A stretch of DNA of 64,000 bases, taken from assembly GCA_051530055.1 (NCBI GenBank), contig CM121342.1, positions 12,834,001 through 12,898,000 on the forward strand, given 5' to 3'. Made by a program: the position numbers and the translations under genes. Source of the stretch: Neoechinorhynchus agilis. Lineage: Eukaryota > Acanthocephala. The notes beneath the pieces were generated by a model. That model made no database searches and was not told the DNA's origin. It saw nothing but the letters and a program-made list of their open reading frames with translations. Shown here in pieces: positions 10,880-20,079 of the stretch; the stretch's first letter is position 1; every line of letters begins with the position of its first letter.

Positions 10880-12304
10880 TCATTGTCGATTCCATTCATC
10901 CACTTGACTGCCCATTCCGCCGCCATGTGGATAGTGGCCTCCCATTCCGGGCATTTGACCTCCTATTCCGCCTCCGTGTGGATACTGGCCTCCCATTCCA
11001 GACATTTGACTTCCCATTCCGCCTCCAGGTGGATACTGGCCTCCCATTCCGGACATTTGACCTCCTATTCCGCCTCCGTGTGGATACTGGCTACCCATTC
11101 CAGCCATTTGACCTCCTATTCCGCCTCCGTGTAGATACTGGCCTCCCATTCCAGACATTTGACTTCCCATTCCGCCTCCGTGTGGATACTGGCCTCCCAT
11201 TCCGGACATTTGTCCTCCTATTCCGCCTCCGTGTGGATATTGGCCCCCCATTCCGGACATTTGACCTCCTATTCCGCCTCCATGTGGATATTGGCCTCCC
11301 ATTCCAGACATTTGACCTCCCATTCCGCCTCCGTTTGGATATTGGTCTCCCATTCCAGACATTTGACTACCCATTCCGCCTCCGTGTGGATACTGACCTC
11401 CCATTCCAGACATTTGACTACCCATTCCGCCTCCATGTGGATACTGGCCTCCCATTCCGGACATTTGACCACCCATCCAGGACATTTGACCTCCTATTCC
11501 GGCTTGATGTGAATACTGACCAACAATTCCGCCGCCGTGTGGATACTGGCCTCCTATAGCAGACAATTGACTGCCCATTCCTTCTCCATGTGGATACTGG
11601 CCTCCCATTCCGGACATTTGACCTCCTATTCCGCCGCCATGTGGATAGTGGCCTCCCATTCCAGCCATTTGACCTCCTATTCCGCCTCCGTGTAGATACT
11701 GGCCTCCCATTCCAGACATTTGACTTCCCATTCCGCTTCCATGTGGATACTGACCTCCCATTCCGGACATTTGAACGCCTATTCCTCCTCCGTGTGGATA
11801 CTGACCTCCCATCGAAGTTATGCCACCCAACATGTTTGAAGAACTTGTGCTTCCACCAGTAGATGGCCACTGGCCATTTATCCCACCGCTGTGCATGAAG
11901 TGATTTCCGACACCACCCATTGCAGGTCTGTAACCCGCTGTTCCAGCAGATCCTGGCCAAACATTTCCTGAGAGGCTTGAATTTTCCGCAGGCTTTATGC
12001 TGGGCGGTGGCCTAGATGGAGGTCCTAAAGCATTTCGTCCAATTCGTTCCTCCCGCCTCCAACGTGATGATCCCACGGGAACTGAATGGATTCCGACTGT
12101 TGGATTATATTTTCCTGTAACAGGTGCAATTCCATATTTAACTTTGTTTAGTTTTCTGCCACTTGGTAAATTCGTGTGTAGCGCATACATTTTAAAAAAC
12201 TTGTTTAATGTTCGAGGAATCTTGGTTTCAGTTAGAAACCATCCTTTTTCTGTCAGATGTTTGCCTTCGATAGTCAAAAATAGCACACCGACCCATAAGT
12301 TCAT
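10880..12304 (-). CDS. Glycine-rich tandem-repeat protein, probably secreted structural protein
   Basis: A single-exon frame of 474 codons. The start MNLWVGVLFLTIEG is short and hydrophobic and could be a signal peptide, though it is on the short side. A basic linker of ~130 residues follows (LPSGRKLNKVKYGIAPVTG), then a Ser/Gly-rich stretch. Next come about 18 tandem copies of a 17-residue unit with consensus MSGMGGQYPHGGGIGGQ, which ends close to the C-terminus (VDEWNRQ). The units vary by single substitutions and by one insertion-like patch in the middle (YSHQAGIGGQ, MSWMGG). A TATA box lies about 40 bases before the ATG. Glycine/tyrosine/histidine-rich repeats of this sort occur in shell, cuticle, eggshell and adhesive proteins; I cannot say which applies. 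Open frames on the opposite strand are by-products of the 51-bp period. Confidence 0.8.
   Translation of the reverse strand: MNLWVGVLFLTIEGKHLTEKGWFLTETKIPRTLNKFFKMYALHTNLPSGRKLNKVKYGIAPVTGKYNPTVGIHSVPVGSSRWRREERIGRNALGPPSRPPPSIKPAENSSLSGNVWPGSAGTAGYRPAMGGVGNHFMHSGGINGQWPSTGGSTSSSNMLGGITSMGGQYPHGGGIGVQMSGMGGQYPHGSGMGSQMSGMGGQYLHGGGIGGQMAGMGGHYPHGGGIGGQMSGMGGQYPHGEGMGSQLSAIGGQYPHGGGIVGQYSHQAGIGGQMSWMGGQMSGMGGQYPHGGGMGSQMSGMGGQYPHGGGMGSQMSGMGDQYPNGGGMGGQMSGMGGQYPHGGGIGGQMSGMGGQYPHGGGIGGQMSGMGGQYPHGGGMGSQMSGMGGQYLHGGGIGGQMAGMGSQYPHGGGIGGQMSGMGGQYPPGGGMGSQMSGMGGQYPHGGGIGGQMPGMGGHYPHGGGMGSQVDEWNRQ
10890..11815 (-). repeat. 51-bp coding minisatellite in the glycine-rich gene
   Basis: About 18 tandem units of 51 bp (17 codons). 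Because the period is a multiple of three, gain or loss of units keeps the frame. Units alternate between GGIGGQ and GGMGSQ endings, which suggests higher-order duplication of two-unit blocks. Confidence 0.9.
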
Positions 12305-12339
12305 TGTGTTTGCGTTATGGAGTTGATTTCAAGCCTCGG

Positions 12340-12348
12340 CTTATATAG
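12340..12348 (-). promoter_or_regulatory. TATA box of the glycine-rich gene
   Basis: On the minus strand the sequence reads ACTATATAAGCC, 36-44 bases before the ATG at 12304. That spacing implies a very short 5' leader (around 10-20 nt), as seen in highly expressed, tissue-specific structural genes. Confidence 0.65.
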
Positions 12349-12349
12349 T

Positions 12350-13031
12350 ATTGAAAGTTTTCAAGTAAACATATTGATTTAAGTTTCACGATTCAAAAGA
12401 ACGGTAAACAAGTGAGCAGTCTTCAGGTAAAGTTAGAAGGTATGATCATTGGAGTGCAGTTAAAACTCAGGAGGCTCTTAGCGCTAAACACTCTATGGTG
12501 TCCGGAGGCAGATGAAAGTTATTGGTTGTCGAGGAAATGGGATTGTATGAAGGATAATAGTCAACAGACTATATGTTAAAAAATGAAAGGCAAGATGGGT
12601 TATTGATCTAAGATTTGAGTGATGGAATGTAGTAAAACCCAAATTTTAACCATTAAAACAAAGAAATACTAAAGGAAATCTTTCTGGAACTTTTCGGTTC
12701 TGATTTCTATTAACGCATGTCGGAGCGATGCCTTGAAAATATCTTCAACAAATCATGAGTTCGTTTTCAGATTGAATATACTCTTTCGCCAAGTATTTTA
12801 ACGCGGCCCATACAACGAGCTTCCAGGTTTCCTTTTGACTGATGTGTTCATGGTAAAAAAGGCGAAACACCTGGGCACCGCATCAAAAGTGCCTTTCAAG
12901 AGAATATTTGATTACGATCCTTAGTCCTTTCACATCACTCTGAACTGACGTAACTTAGATCATCTATAATCTTTGATAGAGCAAAACAAAATCGAGTTTA
13001 AGCTTTACAACTACACGCCGAAGAGAAATTC
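12350..13031. other. Intergenic, no gene recognised
   Basis: Promoter-side flank of the glycine-rich gene and 3' flank of NECAP. I see no coding or structured feature. Confidence 0.45.
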
Positions 13032-13706
13032 TCAATGCCTTCTTTTGGAGTTGGATGGTGGTGGAGGAGGTATTCTTGGTACAAAACCCGGTTCTTCACT
13101 ATGGACCAAAGGAATTTGATCTCGTGGTGCTTTATGGTGAGGCGCGGACGATGGGTTCAACTTTAGACGAATGGTTTCACCAGTTTTAAGGCTAAAGTCG
13201 ACGGAACTCTCAACTGTATCATCGCTTATAACAATAGATGCCTTCTTGAAAAAGTCTTGTAAGGCCCTTACAAACGATTGTATTGCCCGCCATCGTTTGT
13301 AGAGACGCTGTAACGCGACATTAAAATCGAATGCGTCTGATCGATCATTGAATCCAATGCCTACATAAGCTGTTCTTGATCCTTTTGGTTCAAATAGACG
13401 TATAAGGAAGTATCTACTTGAGTCAGCGGTTGGTTCAATGGAGACTCCTCCCGGATACCGGTCAACTGGGCACTCAGCGAACACTTCTCCGGATTGTTTG
13501 TCTTCGAGACGAAGTGAGCAGGTGTCCTGTGATCCATCTGATACAGATTCAAATATTTTAGCTATGATCCTGAGTCGACAAACTTTACTCGGTTTACTGA
13601 GAGGCCAATCCGCCGCTCGTAAACCGGCAGCAGCTGATTGACGCGGTGGTACAATATAGACGAACACTTCATTCTTCACGAGCAGGACCTGTTCGAAAGT
13701 GGCCAT
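13032..13706 (-). CDS. NECAP: NECAP, adaptin-ear-binding coat-associated protein
   Basis: A 224-residue protein beginning MATFEQVLLVKNEVFVY, with a good start context (ATCATGG). The PH-like NECAP/Ear-binding domain covers most of it: IVPPRQSAAAGLRAADW, LRLEDKQSGEVFAECPVD, DSSRYFLIRLFEPKG and YVGIGFNDRSDAFDFNVALQ are family signatures. These proteins bind AP-1/AP-2 adaptors during clathrin-coated vesicle formation. The C-terminal tail is proline-rich (RIPPPPPSNSKRRH). Two odd features: an extra stretch after RLRIIAK (about nine residues), and an extra 17 residues between VALQ and DFFKK. The second can be removed exactly by a 51-nt GT-AG intron, giving VALQHFFKK. The ORF also extends upstream of the ATG; a splice-acceptor-like TTTTTTTAG lies about 50 bases before it. 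Identity is sure, exact exon structure less so. Confidence 0.88.
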   Translation of the reverse strand: MATFEQVLLVKNEVFVYIVPPRQSAAAGLRAADWPLSKPSKVCRLRIIAKIFESVSDGSQDTCSLRLEDKQSGEVFAECPVDRYPGGVSIEPTADSSRYFLIRLFEPKGSRTAYVGIGFNDRSDAFDFNVALQRLYKRWRAIQSFVRALQDFFKKASIVISDDTVESSVDFSLKTGETIRLKLNPSSAPHHKAPRDQIPLVHSEEPGFVPRIPPPPPSNSKRRH

Positions 13707-14137
13707 GATATTCTCGCTGTCTCTGATAACACTGAAACGGAGATCTTGCTCACTTTCTAAAAAAATACACGACGCCAAAAGTCTAAGAAGTGCACAGAAA
13801 TCGATCGGAGAAGTGCAAGAGCAAAAGATTGCTTTCGAGGAATATTATGCACGATTTTGCCAGTTTTGATTGCTTTTTTATTTGGAGATGGGCAAGATTT
13901 TTAATTTATGTCCTGGCATCAAAAAGGACCATTCTAAACTGTGAGATGGCCAGCGGAAAAATACGTTGCTTAAGAAAGAGTCAAATAAAATCAATTAAGT
14001 AACGTAAAATTTTATTCAGATATATAAGTTCAATTAGTTGTTTTAGAGGGAATCCATTTGAATAAACGAGTTTCTTAAAGATGAGCTGCCGAATAAACAA
14101 CCAGTCCGATTGGAATTATCGTTTTGGTCTACACCCG
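13707..14137. other. Intergenic, no gene recognised
   Basis: Upstream region of NECAP on the minus strand. There are no clear core promoter elements beyond a possible splice acceptor close to the gene. Confidence 0.4.
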
Positions 14138-14257
14138 GTAAATGAGTATTTATTAAAGACGTTTCGAACCTCGTCGGGTTCATCATCGCGTCTATTACTA
14201 ACAAACTGATCGTGAACCCGACTAGGTTCGAAACGTCTATAATAAATACTAATTTAC
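14138..14257. repeat. Foldback element 1 (MITE-like hairpin)
   Basis: Two ~45-base arms (14138-14182 and 14213-14257) pair with about four mismatches around a 30-base loop. The arms begin GTAAATGAGTATTTATTAAA and contain GACGTTTCGAACCTCGTCGG. A diverged partial copy lies in an SGSM intron near 18965-19066, so this is a dispersed family. Confidence 0.85.
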
Positions 14258-14265
14258 CACAGGCG

Positions 14266-14410
14266 TAAAAAATTAAAAGAATTTATTAGATCCGATGTCA
14301 CAATCTCGTACGCGTTTTTCAAGGTTGGTTGTAACTTTTTAAAGAAGCAACCTTGATAAACGCGTACAAGATTGTGCCATCGGATCTAATAAATTCTTTT
14401 AATTTTTTTA
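14266..14410. repeat. Foldback element 2 (long near-perfect hairpin)
   Basis: Arms of about 62 bases (14266-14327 and 14348-14410) pair with three mismatches and one extra A across a 20-base loop. The arms contain GAATTTATTAGATCCGATG and CGTACGCGTTT. The hairpin starts eight bases after foldback element 1 ends. No coding capacity. Either a MITE or the product of a local inverted duplication. Confidence 0.88.
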
Positions 14411-15241
14411 CACCATAAACAACCATGAATAATTCAATCTTCAAATAAGCATAGAAAGGGATATGAAGAATAAAATTATTGAGTTTCATTTTAAATGTGC
14501 AAAGTAAACTAGGAGCATGGAATGCAAACTAATTTAGATGAAAATTAGGACGATAAGGAATTGAACACATGACGATGGCTCACGGGCGATGCCACATCAA
14601 TTTATCTTTTCGTCCATAAAAAGGATAAATCATGAGTTTGAGATCCTTTTAAACGTGAAGATAATGAAAATGCGATGACTAACATATCTCAAATTCGGTT
14701 GACTTCTACAGTCTAACTTCCAGTCAACCGAAAAACTCAATCAGTTTCGAGTTTGACGGACAAACCTATCACAAAAAAATTTAAATTTGTAGTATTTCGG
14801 AGCGAGGGAATCCCTCAACGGAGTAAGATAACAATGTACACGTAACAAATCCTGTCGGGAAGAATCATTTATGAACGCATGATTTGAATCAAAGATAAAT
14901 CCTTCTGGAATATAAAGTTCGTAGTGGGGCTTCATCTTTCGAAATATCTCCATTCAATAAAATATTTTCTACTCGAGAATTATGATCATTACAAAACATG
15001 ATTTGAATGTCAAGATTTTTATATCCATAATGCACTATTTGCTTTTAATCTCGATAGTTTCGTCAACAATTTTTACCATTTAATTAAATATAAAGTCAAT
15101 GAAAGCCGAATGCTTTCTATTCTCTTTCTCATAAGGCTCACCAACAAATGTTCGAGGTTTTTATAGAGCGCGCGAGCGTAAACTGGAGTTTGGAACAATA
15201 ATTAAACCTTTGTTGTTCTAGTTATTTCAGCTGTCATTCAG
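14411..15241. other. Intergenic, no gene recognised
   Basis: AT-rich. A minus-strand frame at 14741-14953 shows no domain. It may include upstream sequence or a first exon of the SGSM gene, which I could not place. Confidence 0.4.
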
Positions 15242-15257
15242 GCCTCCGTGGCGCAAT

Positions 15258-15297
<40 letters not shown>

Positions 15298-15314
15298 GAG
15301 CCCACCCGGGGGCG
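15242..15314 (+). tRNA. tRNA-Asn (anticodon GTT)
   Basis: A 73-nt cloverleaf. The acceptor stem GCCTCCG pairs with CGGGGGC, followed by discriminator G. The D stem is GCGC/GCGC, the anticodon arm TTCGG-CTGTTAA-CCGAA gives anticodon GTT, and the T arm is GGTGG-TTCGAGC-CCACC. A-box and B-box promoters are both present (GGTTCGAGCCC), there is no intron, and a TTTTT pol III terminator follows within about ten bases. Confidence 0.97.
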
Positions 15315-15524
15315 ATTCATTTTTGCACTTTGTATCGACGAGGTACGAAAACAAAGGGCATATTTTTTCGTTAGCGTCGCGTATGAAATCTCCCTGCTCT
15401 TTCTGAGTAGCAAGTCTTTCGCTCGGCACAAGTGAGTTTTTTCCACAGTTCTGATGAGAAGTGAATAAGTCTCAGATGCATGCCGGGATGACGGTGTGCT
15501 TTTTAAATTCTTCCTTTTGATTTA

Positions 15525-18500
15525 GTGCCGATTTCAGATCCGACAGCTCCGCCATCTTCAGCGGATCAAGAAGGTACGTCCTTTCCCCCGACAAAAGAAG
15601 AAATAAGCAATCCATCTAAAGCGGCGATGGAGAAATCTGTGTTGATTAATAATCTCAAAAGACAAGTAAAGCACGTGGTTGAATCGAGTGCTTCGAACCG
15701 TCAGTTGTCCGGTGATGGCTATTCTGTAAAAGTTTTAACACGTAAGGTTTTATTTGTTATATCTATAATATTAAAAGGGATTTCGGTACTATAGTGGCAA
15801 TCGAGAACTGCCTTCAGCATGAACTTCAAAAAGGCAATAGGCTAAAAAGTGCGGCTAGGTGGTTACTTGAACACGAGGCTTCCAGTATGGATATTCTTTT
15901 GCTGAAGGTATCAAACACGAGTAGTAGTAGTAGTAGTGAGTATATGAAGAATCTGGTAAAAAGGAGCAGCCGTTTATGGGAGGGAACTTCAACTGAACTG
16001 CTGACGTAAGAATTATTTTAAAGCGAAGGAGAGGCACGCGACGATTCCGAAGGTTAGCCGACTATGATATAGTCTCACAAATACTCTCTTGTCTTTTAAA
16101 GCACATCGTGTTCAGAAGCGCCGAAATCTAGCGGTCATAGAGATGAGCAAGATTTCAGTTGGGTTAGAATGGCGCTTACTACCAATAATCTTTACCACAT
16201 CGTCCAAGAAATCGTTGAACGCGCATCGTGAGTTTATCCAAAAATACCTCTGTCCATATCGCCAAATTATCGGATGCTACTGCACTCTACGTAAAATCGG
16301 CAATGAATTTTAATAATATTTGAATGTTTACGAGAAACCTAGAAATCGATTGATCAGCATGTGGGGACCAATTTATAAATGAATCATTTTCAATCGGTTA
16401 AGAAAATAATTTTGAAAACACCAAAGATTACTTTTTGATTTACATCGATTAAGTTAAACTAGCAATCTAAAAACTCGTAATCCTGTCTAAAAACACTTGC
16501 AGGTCTTCTCTTGCGTCTTTACATAATCTACTTGCTGTCGTTATTTTTTCGTCTGGAAAAGCATTGCAATTTAGTAAAAAAAAGGGCCTCGAGGGATTCG
16601 CTTATAGTAGCGAATTTCCAACACCATACACGCCTTTAAAGTGCAACGCATATACATTGTGATTTCCCTTGAGCGCAGCGGTTGTTAAATTTTAAAAATG
16701 AGCTCTGTACATTTAGCGAATTCTACCATCAAAATGCACTATTGAGAGATCCCGTCTACAGCGAAATATTCCTTTCATTGATTGGTAAGGATGTGATGAT
16801 TTGAATTAAATAAACTATACGAGGAATTAAGCCGGTCCGTGCATGCTGAACTACAGCAATGCGTTGTTTACTTTCGCTACTTCGAACGAACCGGACGCGA
16901 GGGAGTTGATAACTCGTCAATCATTGAGCCTAAAGTGTCGGCAGAATGACAGCGAAGAGGATGAAGCAAGTGTTGATTTCGATAGTGGAAAATGGTGCAA
17001 ACGACTAACCAAACGACAATTTTCTTTGAAAACCGCGGTTCAGTCTCTGTACCACACGAGTTCAGATCGAATGATTTACGCAAAAAATAACATTAAGATA
17101 GAGGTATGGTAATTTATAAAAATTCATCTAATTTTTGTTGACAGGATCGGCGTTCAGTGGTACAAGCCGGACATCTGTCTGTAATACGAAATCTTAAACC
17201 TTCTAAATCGCCGGTCATACAGTGGATCCCCAACATAGTGATGTTAGCATGGGTTCTATTGTCCATGACGGTCTAGACAGGATGATAGGCTCCAGAATAA
17301 CGGGACATGCATCTTTGTCTTCAATGTCTAACAAGAAAATCAGCGCCGATGGATTCCTAGCGATTGATGTTGTTCGTCTATCGCATGTCTATCATCGACA
17401 AAGATTTATGGACTCTCTTGTAGTTTTAGTTGAACGATCGGGATCACAACTACCCAATATCCTCTTCAATGATTCCAAAAATGCATTTGAGTTCATCAGC
17501 GCTATCGAAATGAGTATTGCCGAAATAGGCGGACGTTTAGAACTTCATAATGCTCCAGTGTACGACGATGAAGGGAAAATATTTTTAGTCATCTCACCTT
17601 CAGCGTCAGGCAAAGTTCTCCCATCATCCACACAATCTACACCCGACTCTACAAGACAGCAGACATCATGTTCGTCCGCATTTTCTGACGAGCAAAAGTT
17701 TTTCGGAAACCAATTCGATAAATTGCAATTGGCAGAAAAATCAACTGCGCTGTAAGGTCAATTCTTTTTATAAATAGTTAATGTCTTATTCCTTCCAAGA
17801 AATGCCGTCATTCGCGTTACTGACCAAATCCAAACGGAAATTATTAATCGAATATTTAGAGGATGGAGAAAATGTGTCCAAAAACTACTACGATTTCGCG
17901 AACTTTGTAAAAGACTTATAGATCCAACAGTTATGGAAAACAAACCCAAAAGTTCTCATCATCAATTCCTTTCCCGAATTTACATCAATGGCATTACAGA
18001 TAGCGTTCAGCGAAATCATGTATGAAAGGGTCTACTTTTAAAGGGATTAATAGCTCGTGTATGAACTCGTGTCTATGTTTGCTTTTCACTTTTATATTCG
18101 ATGCATGTATCTTGTTGACTATTATATTAGTAAGAATATAAACATAAGGATTATACTGAATGGTTGATTTTCAGTCTTTTCCTCTGATTTAATATGATTA
18201 GAAATGAAAAATATTGAATTTCAAGGATAAATTCACGCATTCTCAGGTTTGGCCAATGTTACTCGGCCACTATGGGATCAATGACGATTTCTCGGCGAGG
18301 AGTCGGATTGATAAAAAGAAGGAAGATGAATATTATGGCAACAAAATACAATGGCACATAATTTCCAATTTTTCAGAGAATCAGAAAGTCGAAGACTGGT
18401 CATCACAAATTGATCAGACTATTGTAGAACAAGAGCATAGTTCTTTTTATTGTGACGCCAGCCTCATCGACAAAGACGTCAAACGGTGCGACCGAACGAT

Positions 18501-20007
18501 TGAATTTTTTAAAGATTCACAAAATGTCGATAAACTTCGGAATATACTTTGCACGTGAGTTAGATTTTGTCGGAATAATTAATACTCCAAACTGATTTCT
18601 TGAGGTATGTGTGGAAGCACCGAGTATTGGGCTATATCCAGGGAATGTGCGACGTCCTGGCACCATTGTTATATGTCCTTCAAGACGAATCACTCACACA
18701 TTCATGCCTTTGCCGAATTATGGACCGTATGAACTTTAAATCTGCTGAACCAGCAAACTCAATGAACTGGCAATTTGAGACACTCGAAATGTTGATCGAG
18801 TGGCTCGATAGTGACCTTTATGAATGTGGCTTCGGTCTCATCTTGGGAGGGATATATGAAAGGAGGCACGAAATCTTTCTTTTCGCAACATTGCCCACGA
18901 GATGCTCAATTTTTAAGGATTAATTCGTATTAAAATACTGTTTCTGGGTCTTTGAATTCCCAATGAAAATAGGTAGACGCTTTCGACTAACCAACAAACT
19001 GATGATGAACCCGATGAGGTTCGCAGAACGTCTTCAATAAATAATCATTTACAGGGTGTAGACCTAAATAATAATCCCAATTTCCAATGAGGTATTTTGG
19101 GCGAAAGCTTCGTATCATCAGTTATCAAAATATATTTTACAGTAGAACATCGTTTAGCCGCGAATTAATTGGGATCGAACTGCGTTCGGATAAGAGATTT
19201 TTTTTGTGGTAACCGAAACCCCTTTCCATTTTGATGTGCTCTTAACTTCTGGAGGAGGAAGTGGATTAAACAAAAGTAAAACTAGGAGAGAATTTCATAA
19301 TTTTACCTGTATTGTTGAAAATAATCATTTATTTGATATCTTAAGCATTGTAGACCTTCGTTTTTTCCCTGAAAGGTCTCTGATTCTCTTCTAGCAACAG
19401 TAGTTGAGTAAGACGGCAATCCGAATAAAATTAACGTCTCGGATATCGCAATGTTTCAAAATAGTTGTTTTATATCGCATGGCTCGGGTACGCGGGATTT
19501 TCTCTTGATGATTAGAAGGATTACACCACGTAAGAAATGGACGCTTTTTACTTTCGCCCTTTACCCATGGGCTTGACCATTGGGTTATGAGACCGAATCT
19601 GCGGCGTGTACACCCACCTCAAAACTATAAACGACCAATCAAGCTACTATTTTACATACCGATGGTTTCTTTTGGACTTCAAACGAGAGTTTAAGTACGA
19701 CCAACTGTTCAAAGTCTGGGAGTGTTTATGGTCGGCAGAACACGTCATCTCGAAGCATTTCCGGATATTCATTGCTGCGGCATTGATAATCGAGTATCGG
19801 ACTGTAATCATGAATCATATAATGGATATGCCTGAAATCTTAAAATTTTTCAATGGTTTGATTTTTTCATCCCACAAAACACGTACAGGTTGACTCTTGT
19901 ATCATTTAGAAATGGCGGAGAATCATAATGTTGACGCGGTTCTCAAAAGAGCCAAGTCAAGTTTTGATCGATTGAGTTCTACCCATGATTCGTCTGACAA
20001 ACTATAA
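15525..20007 (+). CDS. SGSM: SGSM1/2-like small G protein signalling modulator (RUN + PH-like + TBC), multi-exon
   Basis: A multi-exon gene. The RUN domain is spread over the first exons (INNLKRQVKHVVESSASNRQ; AIENCLQHELQKGNRLKSA; ALTTNNLYHIVQEIVERAS). The linker/PH-like region follows (AVQSLYHTSSDRMIYAKNN, then VVQAGHLSVIRN, VIQWIPNIVM, FLAIDVVRLSHVYHRQRF and LPNILFNDSKNAFEFISAI). Then comes the Rab-GAP TBC domain (VWPMLLGHYGIND; YVWKHRVLGYIQGMCDVLAP; MNWQFETLEMLIEWLD; YRWFLLDFKREFKYDQLFKV), with the tail EMAENHNVDAVLKRAKSSF. Introns I can place: 15742-15794, 17104-17144, 17752-17799, 18020-18246, 18555-18604 and 19856-19909. A larger intron at ~18840-19600 holds a MITE copy. SGSM proteins link RAP and RAB small GTPases. 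The first exon is uncertain; the earliest in-frame ATG is at 15626. The stop is TAA at 20005-20007, only 72 nt before the ULK start. Confidence 0.88.
18965..19066 (-). repeat. MITE copy related to foldback element 1, in SGSM intron
   Basis: The reverse strand reads GGTCTACACCC, TGTAAATGATTATTTATTGA, then GAACCTCATCGGGTTCATC. This parallels the left flank and arm of the hairpin at 14138 (GGTCTACACCC, GGTAAATGAGTATTTATTAA, GAACCTCGTCGGGTTCATC). Sharing the flanking GGTCTACACCC shows that this motif belongs to the element. The copy lies inside the long SGSM intron. Confidence 0.7.
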
Positions 20008-20079
20008 TCATAAATTCGATTTTGTTTCCTTAGTCTGCTTCTGTGGTCTAAAGTACGTCGTGTGTCTTCCTTTTCAGAT
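20008..20079 (+). promoter_or_regulatory. 72-nt SGSM-ULK intergenic gap with splice-acceptor signals
   Basis: Between the SGSM stop and the ULK ATG there are two polypyrimidine-AG signals, TTTGTTTCCTTAG and GTCTTCCTTTTCAG; the second ends two bases before the ATG. There is no AATAAA and no room for an ordinary promoter. This is what a spliced-leader acceptor in a polycistronic unit would look like. That is inference. Confidence 0.5.

Noticed and set aside
10870-11862. Plus-strand repeat proteins (PFRTFDLLFRLRVDTGL-type frames)
   Set aside because: They are antisense shadows of the 51-bp repeat. The minus strand has the TATA box, start and non-repeat N-terminal domain.
15238-15429. Minus-strand 63-codon frame
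   Set aside because: It runs through the tRNA-Asn gene and has the familiar translation of an antisense tRNA.
16089-16313. Frame reading AHRVQKRRNLAVIEMS
   Set aside because: The spliced SGSM frame through the same exon reads ALTTNNLYHIVQEIVERAS, which fits the RUN domain; the other is a shadow.
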